Origin: Euperipatoides rowelli
Lineage: Eukaryota; Onychophora; Udeonychophora; Euonychophora; Peripatopsidae
Assembly (NCBI GenBank): GCA_003024985.2
Contig: PXIH01S0000180.1
DNA length: 18,659 nucleotides
Strand: one strand, 5' to 3'
In this document: piece by piece, positions 10,409 through 18,612 of the stretch
How positions within the stretch are numbered: position 1 is the first letter of the stretch
Layout: the number at the start of each line of letters is the position of its first letter
Notes under the pieces: model-generated
Told to the model about the DNA's origin: nothing
What the model saw: only the letters and a program-made list of their open reading frames with translations
Database searches by the model: none
Program-made: the position numbers and the translations under genes

Positions 10409-11090
10409 AAACTGTTTTATTTCTTGTGCATCAATCCAAATATTTTAGAGTTTGAAACTTATCTCATTATTATCTATATATTAATACGCGAAGGGAAAAC
10501 TTTGTACCCCTTTTTAAGCATATTGCGCGCATGGAGGAGTGTGAGATTTGGCAGAGTTAAAGTTTATATGGAGAAAGAGTGCAGAAAGCTAAAATGTATA
10601 TATATGTTACAAATACATTAAATTAAAACTTTCATTGTTTACATTGTGGCGGTTTTTATGAATGTGATACAAATGGCGAGTGAATAAATCTCCATAATAA
10701 TATAAAGGGAAGCATGTCTTTTTCTGCTGAAAATAGCTTAAGACGTGTGAGGTAGCCTACCCGCCAAAATTTAACATTGCACTAAAGTTGTAACGATGAA
10801 ACTCTTGCTGCCTCTCACATAAATGACACATAAATTTATACCATACGTCTCATAACATGCTTAAACCATAATATAAAAATCATAAGTTACAAATATAAAA
10901 TGGATATGTACAAAATTATAAGAAAAAGGCTTCTGGTGCAACAAAAGACTTGTTGCACCTCCACCATTTTGATGACGTATGTGGCACTTACTGTCATTGT
11001 ACTACATAATTGAATAGGATGTAGCAAATGTTATTATAATTAAAGAGTCATATGGTAAGAGGGTCTATATTACTTTTCAAAATACACCAA
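10409..11090. other. No recognised gene
   Basis: Short frames only. A 10-bp perfect inverted repeat, GGTGCAACAA (10935-10944) and TTGTTGCACC (10950-10959) with a 5-base loop, is the only notable local structure. A few CG-containing words occur near 10485-10530. Confidence 0.5.
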
Positions 11091-11570
11091 TCATACACAG
11101 ACAAAATGGAAGTTTTAAATGACGCAATTAAAAACTATCATACACAGACCAAATGGATGTTTTAAATGATGTCAATAAACAGCATTATACACAGACCAAA
11201 TGGAAGTTTTTATGTGTTGTCAATTAAACTCACCATACACAGAACAAATGGAAGTTTTAAGCAATGTCAATTAGATGCTGATCATACACAGATCAAATGG
11301 AAATTTTAAGCAATGTTAATTAGACGCCGAACGTTCACAGACCAAATGGAAATTTTAACCATCGGCAATTAAACCATGATATATGCAGACCAAAATGGAA
11401 GTTTTAAGCATTGTCAATTAAACACCATCATAAGAACAAATGTAAGTTTTAAGCGACTTCAATTAAACACCACCAAATAAAAGTTTTAAATCACATCAAT
11501 TAGATGCCAATCATATACAAACTAAATGGAAGTTTTAAGCCATATCAATTAAACACCATCATACAGAGAG
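11091..11570. repeat. Minisatellite B, ~48-bp unit, about 10 copies
   Basis: Each unit reads roughly TCATACACAGACCAAATGGA, then AGTTTTAAGC, then a variable 5-6 bases, then TCAATTAAACACCA. About ten units are present. Units 8 and 9 (about 11430-11510) have lost part of the CATACACAG block. The unit is not related to minisatellite A on either strand as far as I can see. No ORF crosses the array, and the units are adjacent with no unique spacers, so this is a tandem repeat. Confidence 0.88.
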
Positions 11571-12013
11571 AAATAGATAGAAAATGAAAATTATATACAT
11601 TGATAGTAAAATGTTAGTGCAATTTTTGTAAATGATAAAACAATGTATAATTCAGACTTTAAAATTAATAAAATTTTAACAAGATTTTCAATCATTTTAT
11701 TATGTATTTAACAAAAAAAAATTTCAAACATAATTTTTTTTTACTTTAAATATATTAGAAATCAACAAATAATTAGTAAAAAAAAAAAAGATAATACAGA
11801 TAATATAATTGCTTTGACCAATGAAATATTTTTCTATAAAATTTTACATGTAAATTATAGCCTGATGCATAGAATTACAAACAATTACAGTATGTACTTA
11901 AATCAAAAGGTATGTATTTATTCTGTAGACTTGCAAGAAAATATAAAGAATGAAAGTGAATCTGCTATGAATTTTGGATTTTATAAAATACAATAAATGT
12001 TATTCATCTACTA
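11571..12013. other. AT-rich DNA, no recognised gene
   Basis: No domain or RNA gene was found. Homopolymer A and T runs occur near 11709, 11737 and 11780. It ends at the target site of the hAT element. Confidence 0.5.
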
Positions 12014-12021
12014 CAGTATAT
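12014..12021. repeat. Left target-site duplication of hAT element
   Basis: CAGTATAT sits directly before the CAGGG end and is identical to 18456-18463. Confidence 0.88.
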
Positions 12022-12202
12022 CAGGGCCGGCGCCACCATAGAGGCGAACTATGTGACCGCCTAGAGTGGCAGAGTCTGGGAGACGGCACCATGATACCAA
12101 GATACTTTTTTTTTAATGTTTAATACTATATGATAATTGAGATAAACTCTACAACAATAAATGGAACTGAATTTCTTCAATACATAGTTTTACAAGTTTT
12201 AA

Positions 12203-12530
12203 CCCTTTCCACTCCAATGGCGATTTTCAATCGCCCATTTCAATTTAGAAATTCCACTCAAATGGCGATTCTGAATCGCCATTTTCATTTCCTTGTTTTT
12301 CATAATCAATAATTATTATTATATTCAAATATGCTTCAATTACTATTTTTTTTTTCGTTTTAAAGACTCAAAATGTAATTGTCTTTAATTATCCCAAGAG
12401 ATTTTTTTAAAAAAATGAATGAAAAGAATACTAATCTTAATTTAAAAAAAAAAAAAAAAAAAAACGATTTTTCATTTTTATTGTGGAGCTGTAGAAACCA
12501 AATTCTCTGAATTCAGTGGAGTGGAAAGGG
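12203..12530. mobile_element. piggyBac-like MITE, 328 bp, at TTAA
   Basis: The ends CCCTTTCCACTCC (12203-12215) and GGAGTGGAAAGGG (12518-12530) are perfect 13-bp inverted repeats. TTAA flanks both sides (12199-12202 and 12531-12534). CCC-starting ends and a TTAA duplication are diagnostic of the piggyBac superfamily. The interior near the left end holds two small palindromes, GGCGATT-TTC-AATCGCC and GGCGATT-CTG-AATCGCC, each next to a CCACTC-AATGGCG block. It has no transposase. It lies within the left part of the hAT element and therefore inserted after it. Confidence 0.88.
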
Positions 12531-12772
12531 TTAAATCTAGTGTTAAGTTAATCCTATATTTTAAAAATTAATAGTTAAAAAAAAATTATTTACATTTAAA
12601 ACATACCTACAGTGTAAGTAAGGCCAGGTCGGCTGGTCAATTGACGAGGGTCTGGAAGGGGCCATTGAGCCGACATATAAATTATGGGAGAAAAACGTTA
12701 TACTGTAGAAAAATACTAGACAATAATAATAAAACCGACAATTAAAAAAAAATGTAATATATCTAAATTTGT
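12531..12772. other. Interior of hAT element, no gene
   Basis: No domain was recognised. A GC-richer patch at 12620-12675 (GGCCAGGTCGGCTGG to GGGGCCATTGAGCCG) contrasts with the AT-rich surroundings and resembles the GC-rich subterminal sequence at 12030-12085. Confidence 0.45.
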
Positions 12773-13095
12773 TCATTTTGAAATTGGACCTAAATTTAGA
12801 ATATATTTTGATAAAAATGTCCTTTTTATATAAATGATAAAAATATATGAATTTATGTTAAAGGGTGCAGGATAATAATTCATAACTTTATACAGTGTTA
12901 TAAGTTATATGCTATAGGTTACTTAGGGAAATTACGGTAATAAATTTAAATTTGTTATAATTCTAAAATTGATACTATGACTTTATTTTGAAAGGTATAT
13001 GTCCAATATTTAGTATATATTTTGACAAACACGCCCTTTTTTTATATAATGATAAAAAATATATGAATATATGGAAAGGGGTGTAGGATAATAAT
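12773..13095. repeat. Diverged direct duplication, ~210-bp spacing
   Basis: Copy 1 (about 12773-12880) and copy 2 (about 12982-13095) share TTTTGAAA at the start. They also share an ATATTTTGA-AAA-A-GCCCTTTTT block, ATATAATGATAAAAA-ATATATGAAT, and GGGTG-AGGATAATAAT at the end. Similarity looks near 80%. After copy 1 a TTAGGGAAAT word is followed by an A/T spacer, and copy 2 is followed by CTAGGGAAAT, so the repeat unit spans about 210 bp. No coding potential is seen. Confidence 0.65.
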
Positions 13096-13139
13096 ACGCT
13101 AGGGAAATAATTGATTTTGAAATCTTATTAAATTTAAAA

Positions 13140-13406
13140 ACTTTATTAATGTTTTAATATGTTAATTTTCAAATGTTCTTTTTTTTTTCATAAGGTAAAA
13201 GAAGTCGGGTCGGTTGGGTATATTTTTGATACCTGAAAAAAAATCAAGTCGGCTTGGATAGTATTTTTTGTTTAATTTTCGGGCCAGTTGGGTATTTTTT
13301 TCAATGTTCAGGTTCGGGCTGAAATTTCGGCCCAAGTAAAATATATACTGTACATAGGGCTCCCACATTCAAATCAGTGCTCCGGGACTGGAAATCCAGA
13401 TTGGGA
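13140..13406. other. Interior of hAT element with GGGT/CGGG-rich words
   Basis: The words GTCGGGTCGGTTGGGTAT, GTCGGCTTGGATA, CGGGCCAGTTGGGTAT and TTCGGGCTGAAATTTCGGCC recur within 140 bases (13202-13335). This suggests a degenerate short repeat. No protein is recognised. Confidence 0.4.
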
Positions 13407-13501
13407 CATTTATACATAACCCTTTTTGTTACAGGGACCATTGTTTGTTCATATTTGATAAGATTTTTTTTTTTGATTGCATGGTTTTGTTAAATTCTTG
13501 T
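13407..13501. repeat. Left copy of identical 95-bp direct repeat
   Basis: All 95 bases equal 18186-18280, including the T11 run. An N at 13502 follows it immediately, then the LINE 3' tail begins. Confidence 0.95.
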
Positions 13502-13523
13502 NTTATTATTATTTCAATTTGCT

Positions 13524-13554
13524 GGACCTTCACCAGAAATGCTATTCTAGGTCC
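13524..13554 (-). other. 3' terminal hairpin of the LINE
   Basis: GGACCT (13524-13529) and AGGTCC (13549-13554) pair around a 19-base loop, which itself can pair partly. The hairpin sits 11-15 bases from the AAT tail. In CR1/L2-type elements such a stem near the 3' end is thought to be recognised by the reverse transcriptase. Confidence 0.6.
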
Positions 13555-13920
13555 AAATGTCAAAATTACACATACAACACAAATAGGACAATTAAACATA
13601 CAAAGATATTAAAATATACTATTCAATAAAACCATTTGTAATTAATTTGCTAAATCTATAAATAATAAAATAATTTGAGATAAAATATGAAACATTATTA
13701 AAACAAATTAATAAACAATGAGAGAAAAACAGATAACAAATAAATAAAAGAAATATAAAATAAAATTTGTAAATAGATAAATAAATAAATAATCAATTAT
13801 AAAACCCAGTATTAAATAGACTGAAATTAAAATGATACTGTAGTGACCCAGTTAACAACACAATAATAATGTCATATGGTTAAGTTGATGCTCACAATAA
13901 GATACAGACGTCAGTCAAAA

Positions 13921-14709
13921 TCAATAGTAAGGCAGCACAAAGCCATTCCTAAACAACTTGAAAAGATTTTTTTTTAGTTGACCAAGATCACCAATCATTC
14001 TAGTATCCTCAGGCAGAGCATTCCACAACTTCGGGTCCATGGCTGATAAGGACCTTGAACCCATCTTGGTTCTATGCATATTAACCCTCAGACACAACGT
14101 TGAATTCAGTCTTGTTCCATAGCAATGAGTTTTTCCAGACAAACAAACTTTGTTTAACAAATAATCAGGGGCTTGTTTTTTAATAATTTTCCAAATGAGT
14201 ATGACCAGATGAATATCTCAAATCGTTTTTAAATAGTAGCCACTGTAATTTCTTCATTGCCAAAGTAGCACTCAAGGGACCGCCACCATGTACAATAAGC
14301 CTAGCTGCAGAATTGGCTATTCTTTGAAGACTACTGGTTAACACTGTTCCACAACCCATCCAAACCGTATCACAGTATGTTAGGTATGGAAAAATAATAG
14401 CATTATAAATCATAATCAAGTGATTACTTGACAAGGACAAGCTAAGTCTATATAACATCCGGTTAAGTCCATTACACTTCTTCTTTAGATGTAGAACATA
14501 AATTTTCCATGAAAGAGTAGTGTCAATATATACTCAAAACATTTTATACAAACCACTGGGTTAATTAAAACATATTTTAATGCCAAATCATTGGCTCCAC
14601 TCTTTTTCAATTTATTTCTGGAACCCACAACCATACAACTTGTCTTTTCAGCATTCAACGTCAAACAATTCTTTGCCATCCACCTGGTAACCGACCTATA
14701 ATCAGTCAT
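13921..14709 (-). pseudogene. RT thumb and C-terminal domain of the LINE
   Basis: Downstream of the palm come RWMAKNCLTLNAEKTSCMVV (thumb, the LN-x-x-KT pattern), MLYRLSLSLSSN, AIIFPYLTYCDTVWMGCG, LQRIANSAARLI and MKKLQWLL. After a frameshift follow IKKQAPDYLLNKVC, CYGTRLNSTLCL, and GSRSLSAMDPKLWNALPED ending FVLPYY with TGA at 13921-13923. The LQRIANSAARLI and G-x-RSLS-x-x-PKLWN-LP blocks are characteristic of the carboxyl end of CR1/L2/Jockey-type elements. Frame breaks occur near 14530 and 14200. No zinc-knuckle motif was seen. Confidence 0.82.
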
Positions 14710-15477
14710 CCCTCAATCACAAGTGTCAACCAAGTCATTTCCTCCAAGATAAATAGTTGTATTGTCAGTAAACAATCAGTTTAGATATCTTAGGACTTCC
14801 AAACAAGTCATTTACAAACATTGAAAACAACAATGGACCAAGGACCGAACCTTGTGGAACCCCCCACAGATTCCAAAAACTCTGAAGATATTCCACCATA
14901 TCTAACTAATTGCAGTCTATCTCTCAAGTAGCAAGCAAACCAGTCAATAACTCAGTCACACAGAATAAAATTCCAAAATTTTTCAATCAAAAGCTTGTGT
15001 GACAAACAGTCAAAGGCCATAGATAAATCCAGTGACAGAGCCACTGTAATCAGTCCCTCATCCGTGTTTTTAGTCCAATCATCCACTACATCAATTAAAC
15101 AAGTGGTAATAGAGTAAAATTTCCAATAACCTCTCTGATGTTGTTGCAATAAGTGGTTGTCCATTAAATAATTTGATAGCTAACCATGAACTAACTTTTC
15201 GAGTAATTTTCCAGGAATGGACAATATCGATGTAGGCTTATAATTGGTAATGTTATTTTTACCAGCCGATTTGAAGATCGGAGTTACAGATGCCCTTTTC
15301 CACAAAGGGAATACCCCTGTTCTGAGGGACTCATTAAAAATAGATACAACTATTTTGGAAAACAAAGGCATTATCACCTTCAATATTCTGGAATTGATTC
15401 CATCAGGTCCTGAAGCAACAATGTCAGATACACCATTCACCAAAGCTTTAATTGATTCAGTCGTGACCAATTCAAAA
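14700..15477 (-). pseudogene. Reverse transcriptase domain of the LINE, inactivated
   Basis: It starts with SGPDGINSRILK (about 15418-15383), then WKRASVTPIFKSAGK and NYKPTSILSIPGKLLEKLV (fingers). A TAG at 15177-15179 follows, then YLMDNHLLQQHQRG and LDLSMAFDCLSHKLL (motif A; its Asp codon is 15027-15029). After a TGA near 14958 come DWFACYLRDRLQLVRYGG and, past a one-base slip in a G run (14860-14865), GVPQGSVLGPLLF (motif B, 14863-14825). The catalytic YADD motif is hit at 14770-14761. Two bases are missing after the Tyr codon, and the second Asp codon reads Asn (D-N-T-T-I-Y-L-G-G). Any one of these lesions would abolish activity. Confidence 0.88.
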
Positions 15478-16110
15478 TCAAAGGGTTTGAAATTCCAGTT
15501 TTTTTTTTTTCAGGTTTTCAGTGGTCGATTCGATTTCCCCCACGTATCCCATTCTATCAGCCAAGGAGCGCCCAACAGACACAAAGTATCTGTTGAAATC
15601 ATCAATAGAGTATGACAAGGTTTCTCTTTTATTTATGTTCCTACCTAAAAGATCGTTAGTAATTTTCCAGAGATCTTTCTTGTTGGTTTCTTCAGCCAAT
15701 TTTTGGTAATAAGCTTTTTTTTTTTTTGCCCAAATCGTTCGATTGATATTATTTTTATGTAATTTATAATCGTTCCACAATTCGTGGTTACCATATTTTA
15801 AAGCATGTTTATGGGCAAAATCTTTATCATGAATCATCTTCAATAAGTCACTATCTATCCATGCTTTTTTCTTGTTGGCTTTAGTCTTACTTATTGATCT
15901 TACCAGTGTGTGTATATCTAAACAGTCAATAATTTGTGTATTAAATACCTCTAGTTTATTATCCATTCCCACACTTGTTATCAACTCTTGCCAAGGGTTA
16001 TCAGCTATATCACAAAGAAAACCATTTTCATCAAAACATTTAAACACTTTTTTAGAATAAGCAGTCTTTACTTTNTTGGGCATGGAAAAGTTAAAAACTC
16101 CTGATATCAT
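15478..16110 (-). pseudogene. Endonuclease-RT linker of the LINE
   Basis: This is the longest open stretch in the window, 210 codons with one ambiguous base at 16075. It has no catalytic motif. The composition is Lys-, Asn- and Trp-rich with KKAWIDSDLLKMI, NHELWNDYKLHKNNINR and KKDLWKITNDLLG. This matches the helical linker between the endonuclease and reverse transcriptase in Jockey/CR1-type polyproteins, whose W-x-x-I-x-x-LLG pattern is common. It is continuous with the DH end of the endonuclease (16119-16111). It loses frame at an A9-type run near 15500-15508 before the RT starts. Confidence 0.72.
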
Positions 16111-16735
16111 GTGATCAGCAAAACCATTTCTTTTATTAATATGAGAGCCTGAGGGCTGTTAGACCAAAATGAGCAATGGATGACAAAGCTAATTCAGTTA
16201 CTCTGGTCGCACCAACTACTATCTGTTTGAGTGCAAAAGACTCCATAGTATTAGAATAAATTGAAGCTCCAGCAGTACCGGTATTTGATAACAAATCAAT
16301 GTTAAAATCACCCATAATGTTAATATGAGACCCCTACATTTTTAGTTCGGACAAAGAATGAGCAAGGTCGTTAATAAAGACTTTTGACCCTGGAGCTCTA
16401 TAAATTAAACCAAATATGGCAGACTTAAACACCTTGGGCCACAACTGAATCCAAATTGACACAAAGCCACTACCTCCATTGCCCAAGAACAACTCTTTAT
16501 AAAACAGTAATTTACTGATGTAAATAATTAAACCACCACACCTGCTCTTAGTTTCTCTGTCTTTACGTATACATTCGTATCCATTGATTTGCAAAAGTCT
16601 AGCATAATCATTAGCTGTTTGCCAGGTCTNGACAACTCTAAACAAACATGGTCTTTTTGATGTAAAAAAATATTTTATGTATTCTAACTTAGACATCATA
16701 CTTCTCATGTTGACAACAAAACGTAGTGGTCTTAC
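16111..16735 (-). pseudogene. AP-like endonuclease domain of the LINE
   Basis: The domain nicks target DNA to prime reverse transcription. Readable blocks in order are: RPLRFVVNMRSM (16735-16700, the N-x-RS start), VV-x-TW (catalytic Glu codon at 16628-16630, where an N hides the first base), RKDRETKSRCGGLIIYIS, IFGLIYRAPGS (the YRPP strand), GDFNIDL (16312-16292, with catalytic Asp and Asn), and ADHMIS (catalytic Asp-His, 16119-16111). Lesions are an in-frame TAG at 16331-16333, just before GSHINIMGDFN, and at least two frame changes between 16220 and 16130, where the strands before the DH motif are scrambled over three frames. The size, about 210 residues, is normal for this domain. Confidence 0.82.
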
Positions 16736-16759
16736 CTTTTAAATCAACTCCCTCAAATA

Positions 16760-17025
16760 GGTCTTCATTAGATCTGCACTGTAGGCCCTAACAACATTAC
16801 ATTAGATTTACATCCAACTCCCTCAAATCCCTCTAAAAATGGCATCTCCAAGAACAAGCATTTAGTGCACACAAAAGTTAGTCACTGAAAAAAGAGATAG
16901 GTAATCTCCAATTGAAAGACTGGTACACCTTATATGGCACCAGAGTCGACATCCATCACAACACACTGCACAATAATTTGTAGAAATAGCCTTCATACAA
17001 ATGGAGCAGGGAAATTTAACCGGTC
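16760..17025 (-). pseudogene. PHD finger region of the LINE
   Basis: After a TGA near 17025-17023, minus-strand codons read PVKFPCSICMKA, then CAVCCDGCRLWCHIRC. A one-base shift in a T4 run leads into FVCTKCLF. The spacing C-x2-C, C-x2-C, H-x2-C and C-x2-C fits a C4HC3 PHD zinc finger, about 50 residues from the first Cys (17006-17008) to the last (16858-16860). The reading then runs on through SNEDLFEGVDLKG towards the endonuclease, only about 40 residues away, so the finger was probably the N-terminal part of the same polyprotein or of a closely spaced ORF1. PHD fingers bind histone tails in host proteins; in LINEs a role in chromatin targeting is only supposed. The stop and the frameshift make it dead. 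Confidence 0.7.
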
Positions 17026-17167
17026 AGTGACTAGAGTTGAAACCTGTATCATTTCTGATTATCAAGAGCAATTCCAGATAGTAACATAAACACAACATAC
17101 AACTAATTTCAATTAATAAAACGTAATTAAAACAACGAGATAACATTCCAAATCTTTGAACTCAGAA

Positions 17168-17177
17168 CCGCCATCTT
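17168..17177 (-). promoter_or_regulatory. YY1-like motif at LINE 5' end
   Basis: The minus strand reads AAGATGGCGG, the core YY1 consensus, within about 15 bases of the inferred 5' boundary at 17183. Some LINEs carry a YY1 site at their 5' end that sets the transcription start. Here this is a sequence resemblance only. Confidence 0.4.
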
Positions 17178-17183
17178 GATTCA

Positions 17184-17335
17184 CCAAGCAGAATCTGTCT
17201 GACATGGTCTAAATAATCTTTGGTGCCAAGCAGAGTTTGTTGATAATATGGTCTAAGTAAGCTTTGCTGACAATCAGAATGGGTTTATTATATGGTCTAA
17301 GTAATCTTTGGTGCCAAGAAGAATTTGTTTATATG
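17184..17335. repeat. Second piece of minisatellite A, about 3 units
   Basis: The words CACCAAGCAGAATCTG, ACATGGTCTAAATAATCTTTGGTGCCAAG and TTATTATATGGTCTAAGTAATC repeat the unit seen at 9801-10366 in the same orientation. Three and a half units are present. They start exactly where the LINE 5' end stops. Confidence 0.85.
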
Positions 17336-18185
17336 GACTCTTAGGCAGGGGTTAAATAATCTTTTTTTTATGTATAAGTTGGGAAAATACCAAAATTTTA
17401 AAACCTTTTTTTTCTTTTACTTATACGTTTTTTTTTTTATCAGGAGAAGTCCCAAATTTATCGCCCAACTTTGATGGTTAAAGGTGTGCCAAATATTGCC
17501 AAAAATGAAATGTTCAGTACTATCTAATGTTGATGCTTGTCCAAAAGGGATTTTTTTAAAAAAGGAATAACAATAAACGTTTTTGATCTATGCCAATGGC
17601 TTAAATATAATCTGTTATAATCATTTCTCTGCATACATTTAATACTCAATAAGTTTTAAATACTAAAATGGTTTATCACAAGCTTGCCTGCTTAGCCTTG
17701 GTTTAATTTGAGTATCATAGGCTGAAGCAGACTTCCATACATAGGTGTCTGGATATAGAGTTCAATTATCAATCTCAGCTCCAAACATCTTACTGTCATA
17801 TCCAGTTTATTTTGTTTTATTTATTTATGTTTTGCTTATATTCCTTGTGAAATATGGAAAGCAAATTTTATGTTGGTTAGCAATTTTATTTCACTAATCA
17901 CGTTAAGATGTTAGTTTATTCCAAGATGATATAGGGACTAGTGAATAAACATTCAGGCTATAGAATTGCACTTTAGCTCATGTTTTATACTTTCAAAGTT
18001 AACAATAGCTTTTGTGGATTTTCTCTCAATTATATTTGAAAATCTAGAAATGGTTTAGGGATATTATTTTATCTTAATTTAAATTTGTATTTGTATAAGG
18101 ACTTGATAAGAGGACAATTTGAGTACACCATGTTGTTTCTCTACAGATATACTGTAAATAGGAATTTGGCTTTAATATAGATTAN
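17336..18185. other. AT-rich DNA, no recognised gene
   Basis: No coding domain or paired repeats were seen. T-rich runs occur at 17361-17370, 17404-17412 and 17428-17439. It ends at the N at 18185. Confidence 0.5.
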
Positions 18186-18280
18186 CATTTATACATAACC
18201 CTTTTTGTTACAGGGACCATTGTTTGTTCATATTTGATAAGATTTTTTTTTTTGATTGCATGGTTTTGTTAAATTCTTGT
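18186..18280. repeat. Right copy of identical 95-bp direct repeat
   Basis: It is identical to 13407-13501 over 95 of 95 bases. An N at 18185 precedes it immediately. It continues into the right end of the hAT element. Confidence 0.95.
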
Positions 18281-18455
18281 CGAATTGATATCCTTTTTTT
18301 TTTTTTTTTGGTTGTATGGACTATGGGTCCATTGTTTTCCTTTACATGCCTATAAGCATGATAGTGTTTTGCATTTCAATTGTGTTGGTGTGCTAATTTT
18401 TTTGAGGCACACAGGTCATTCACCTAGGGTACCAAGTTTGCTTGCACCGGCCCTG
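18281..18455. other. Right terminal part of the hAT element
   Basis: After a T17-type run (18294-18310), the segment holds GAGGCACACAGGTCATTCACCT and a CTAGGGTACC block before the inverted repeat. No coding potential is seen. Together with 12022-13501 it defines the host element around the 4.7-kb block. Confidence 0.6.
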
Positions 18456-18463
18456 CAGTATAT
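18456..18463. repeat. Right target-site duplication of hAT element
   Basis: CAGTATAT sits directly after the inverted CAGGG end. It then leads into the TATC microsatellite, so the original target lay at the edge of that microsatellite. Confidence 0.88.
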
Positions 18464-18612
18464 CTATCTACCTATATATCTACTTATCTATCTCCCTATC
18501 TATCTATTTATCTATCTATCTACCTATCATCTATATATCTATTTATCTATCTCCTTATCTATCTATCTATCTATGTATTTATCTATCTATCTATCTGTCT
18601 ATATAGGATATC

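Larger units (their letters stand above)
13503..17183 (-). mobile_element. CR1-like non-LTR retrotransposon (LINE), inactive
   Basis: On the minus strand the order is: a short leader with AAGATGGCGG, a PHD finger, an AP endonuclease, a linker, a reverse transcriptase, a C-terminal domain, an ~420-base 3' untranslated part with a hairpin, and a short AAT tail at 13503-13513. PHD fingers are known from CR1-like elements. The 3' hairpin plus a microsatellite tail also fits the CR1/L2 group. The element looks nearly full length at about 3.7 kb, but its frames are broken many times. The 5' edge abuts minisatellite A units at 17184. The 3' edge abuts an N and the 95-bp repeat. The clade is my inference; a phylogeny of the RT would decide it. 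Confidence 0.85.
12022..18455. mobile_element. hAT-type element enclosing nested insertions
   Basis: The left end CAGGGCCGGCGCCA (12022-12035) and the inverted right end CAGGGCCGGTGCAA (18455-18442) agree at 12 of 14 bases. The flanks CAGTATAT (12014-12021) and CAGTATAT (18456-18463) are a perfect 8-bp target duplication. CAGGG ends with 8-bp duplications are a hAT hallmark. The left subterminal part is GC-rich (GCGCC to GGCAGAGTCTGGGAGACGG). No transposase reading was found, so it is non-autonomous. Inside lie a piggyBac-like MITE, a tandem duplication and a 4.7-kb block with a LINE. If that block and one 95-bp copy are removed, the element would be about 1.65 kb. Confidence 0.85.

Noticed and set aside
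11091-11570. Regularly spaced repeats that might suggest a CRISPR array
   Set aside because: The units are directly adjacent and diverged, with no unique spacers, and the surrounding DNA is eukaryotic. It is a minisatellite.
12022-13501. Search for a transposase in the hAT element
   Set aside because: No frame longer than about 70 codons and no hAT-type DDE or dimerisation motif was seen, so I call the element non-autonomous.
15244-15615. Open frame of 123 codons on the plus strand
   Set aside because: It is the antisense shadow of the reverse transcriptase and linker region of the minus-strand LINE.
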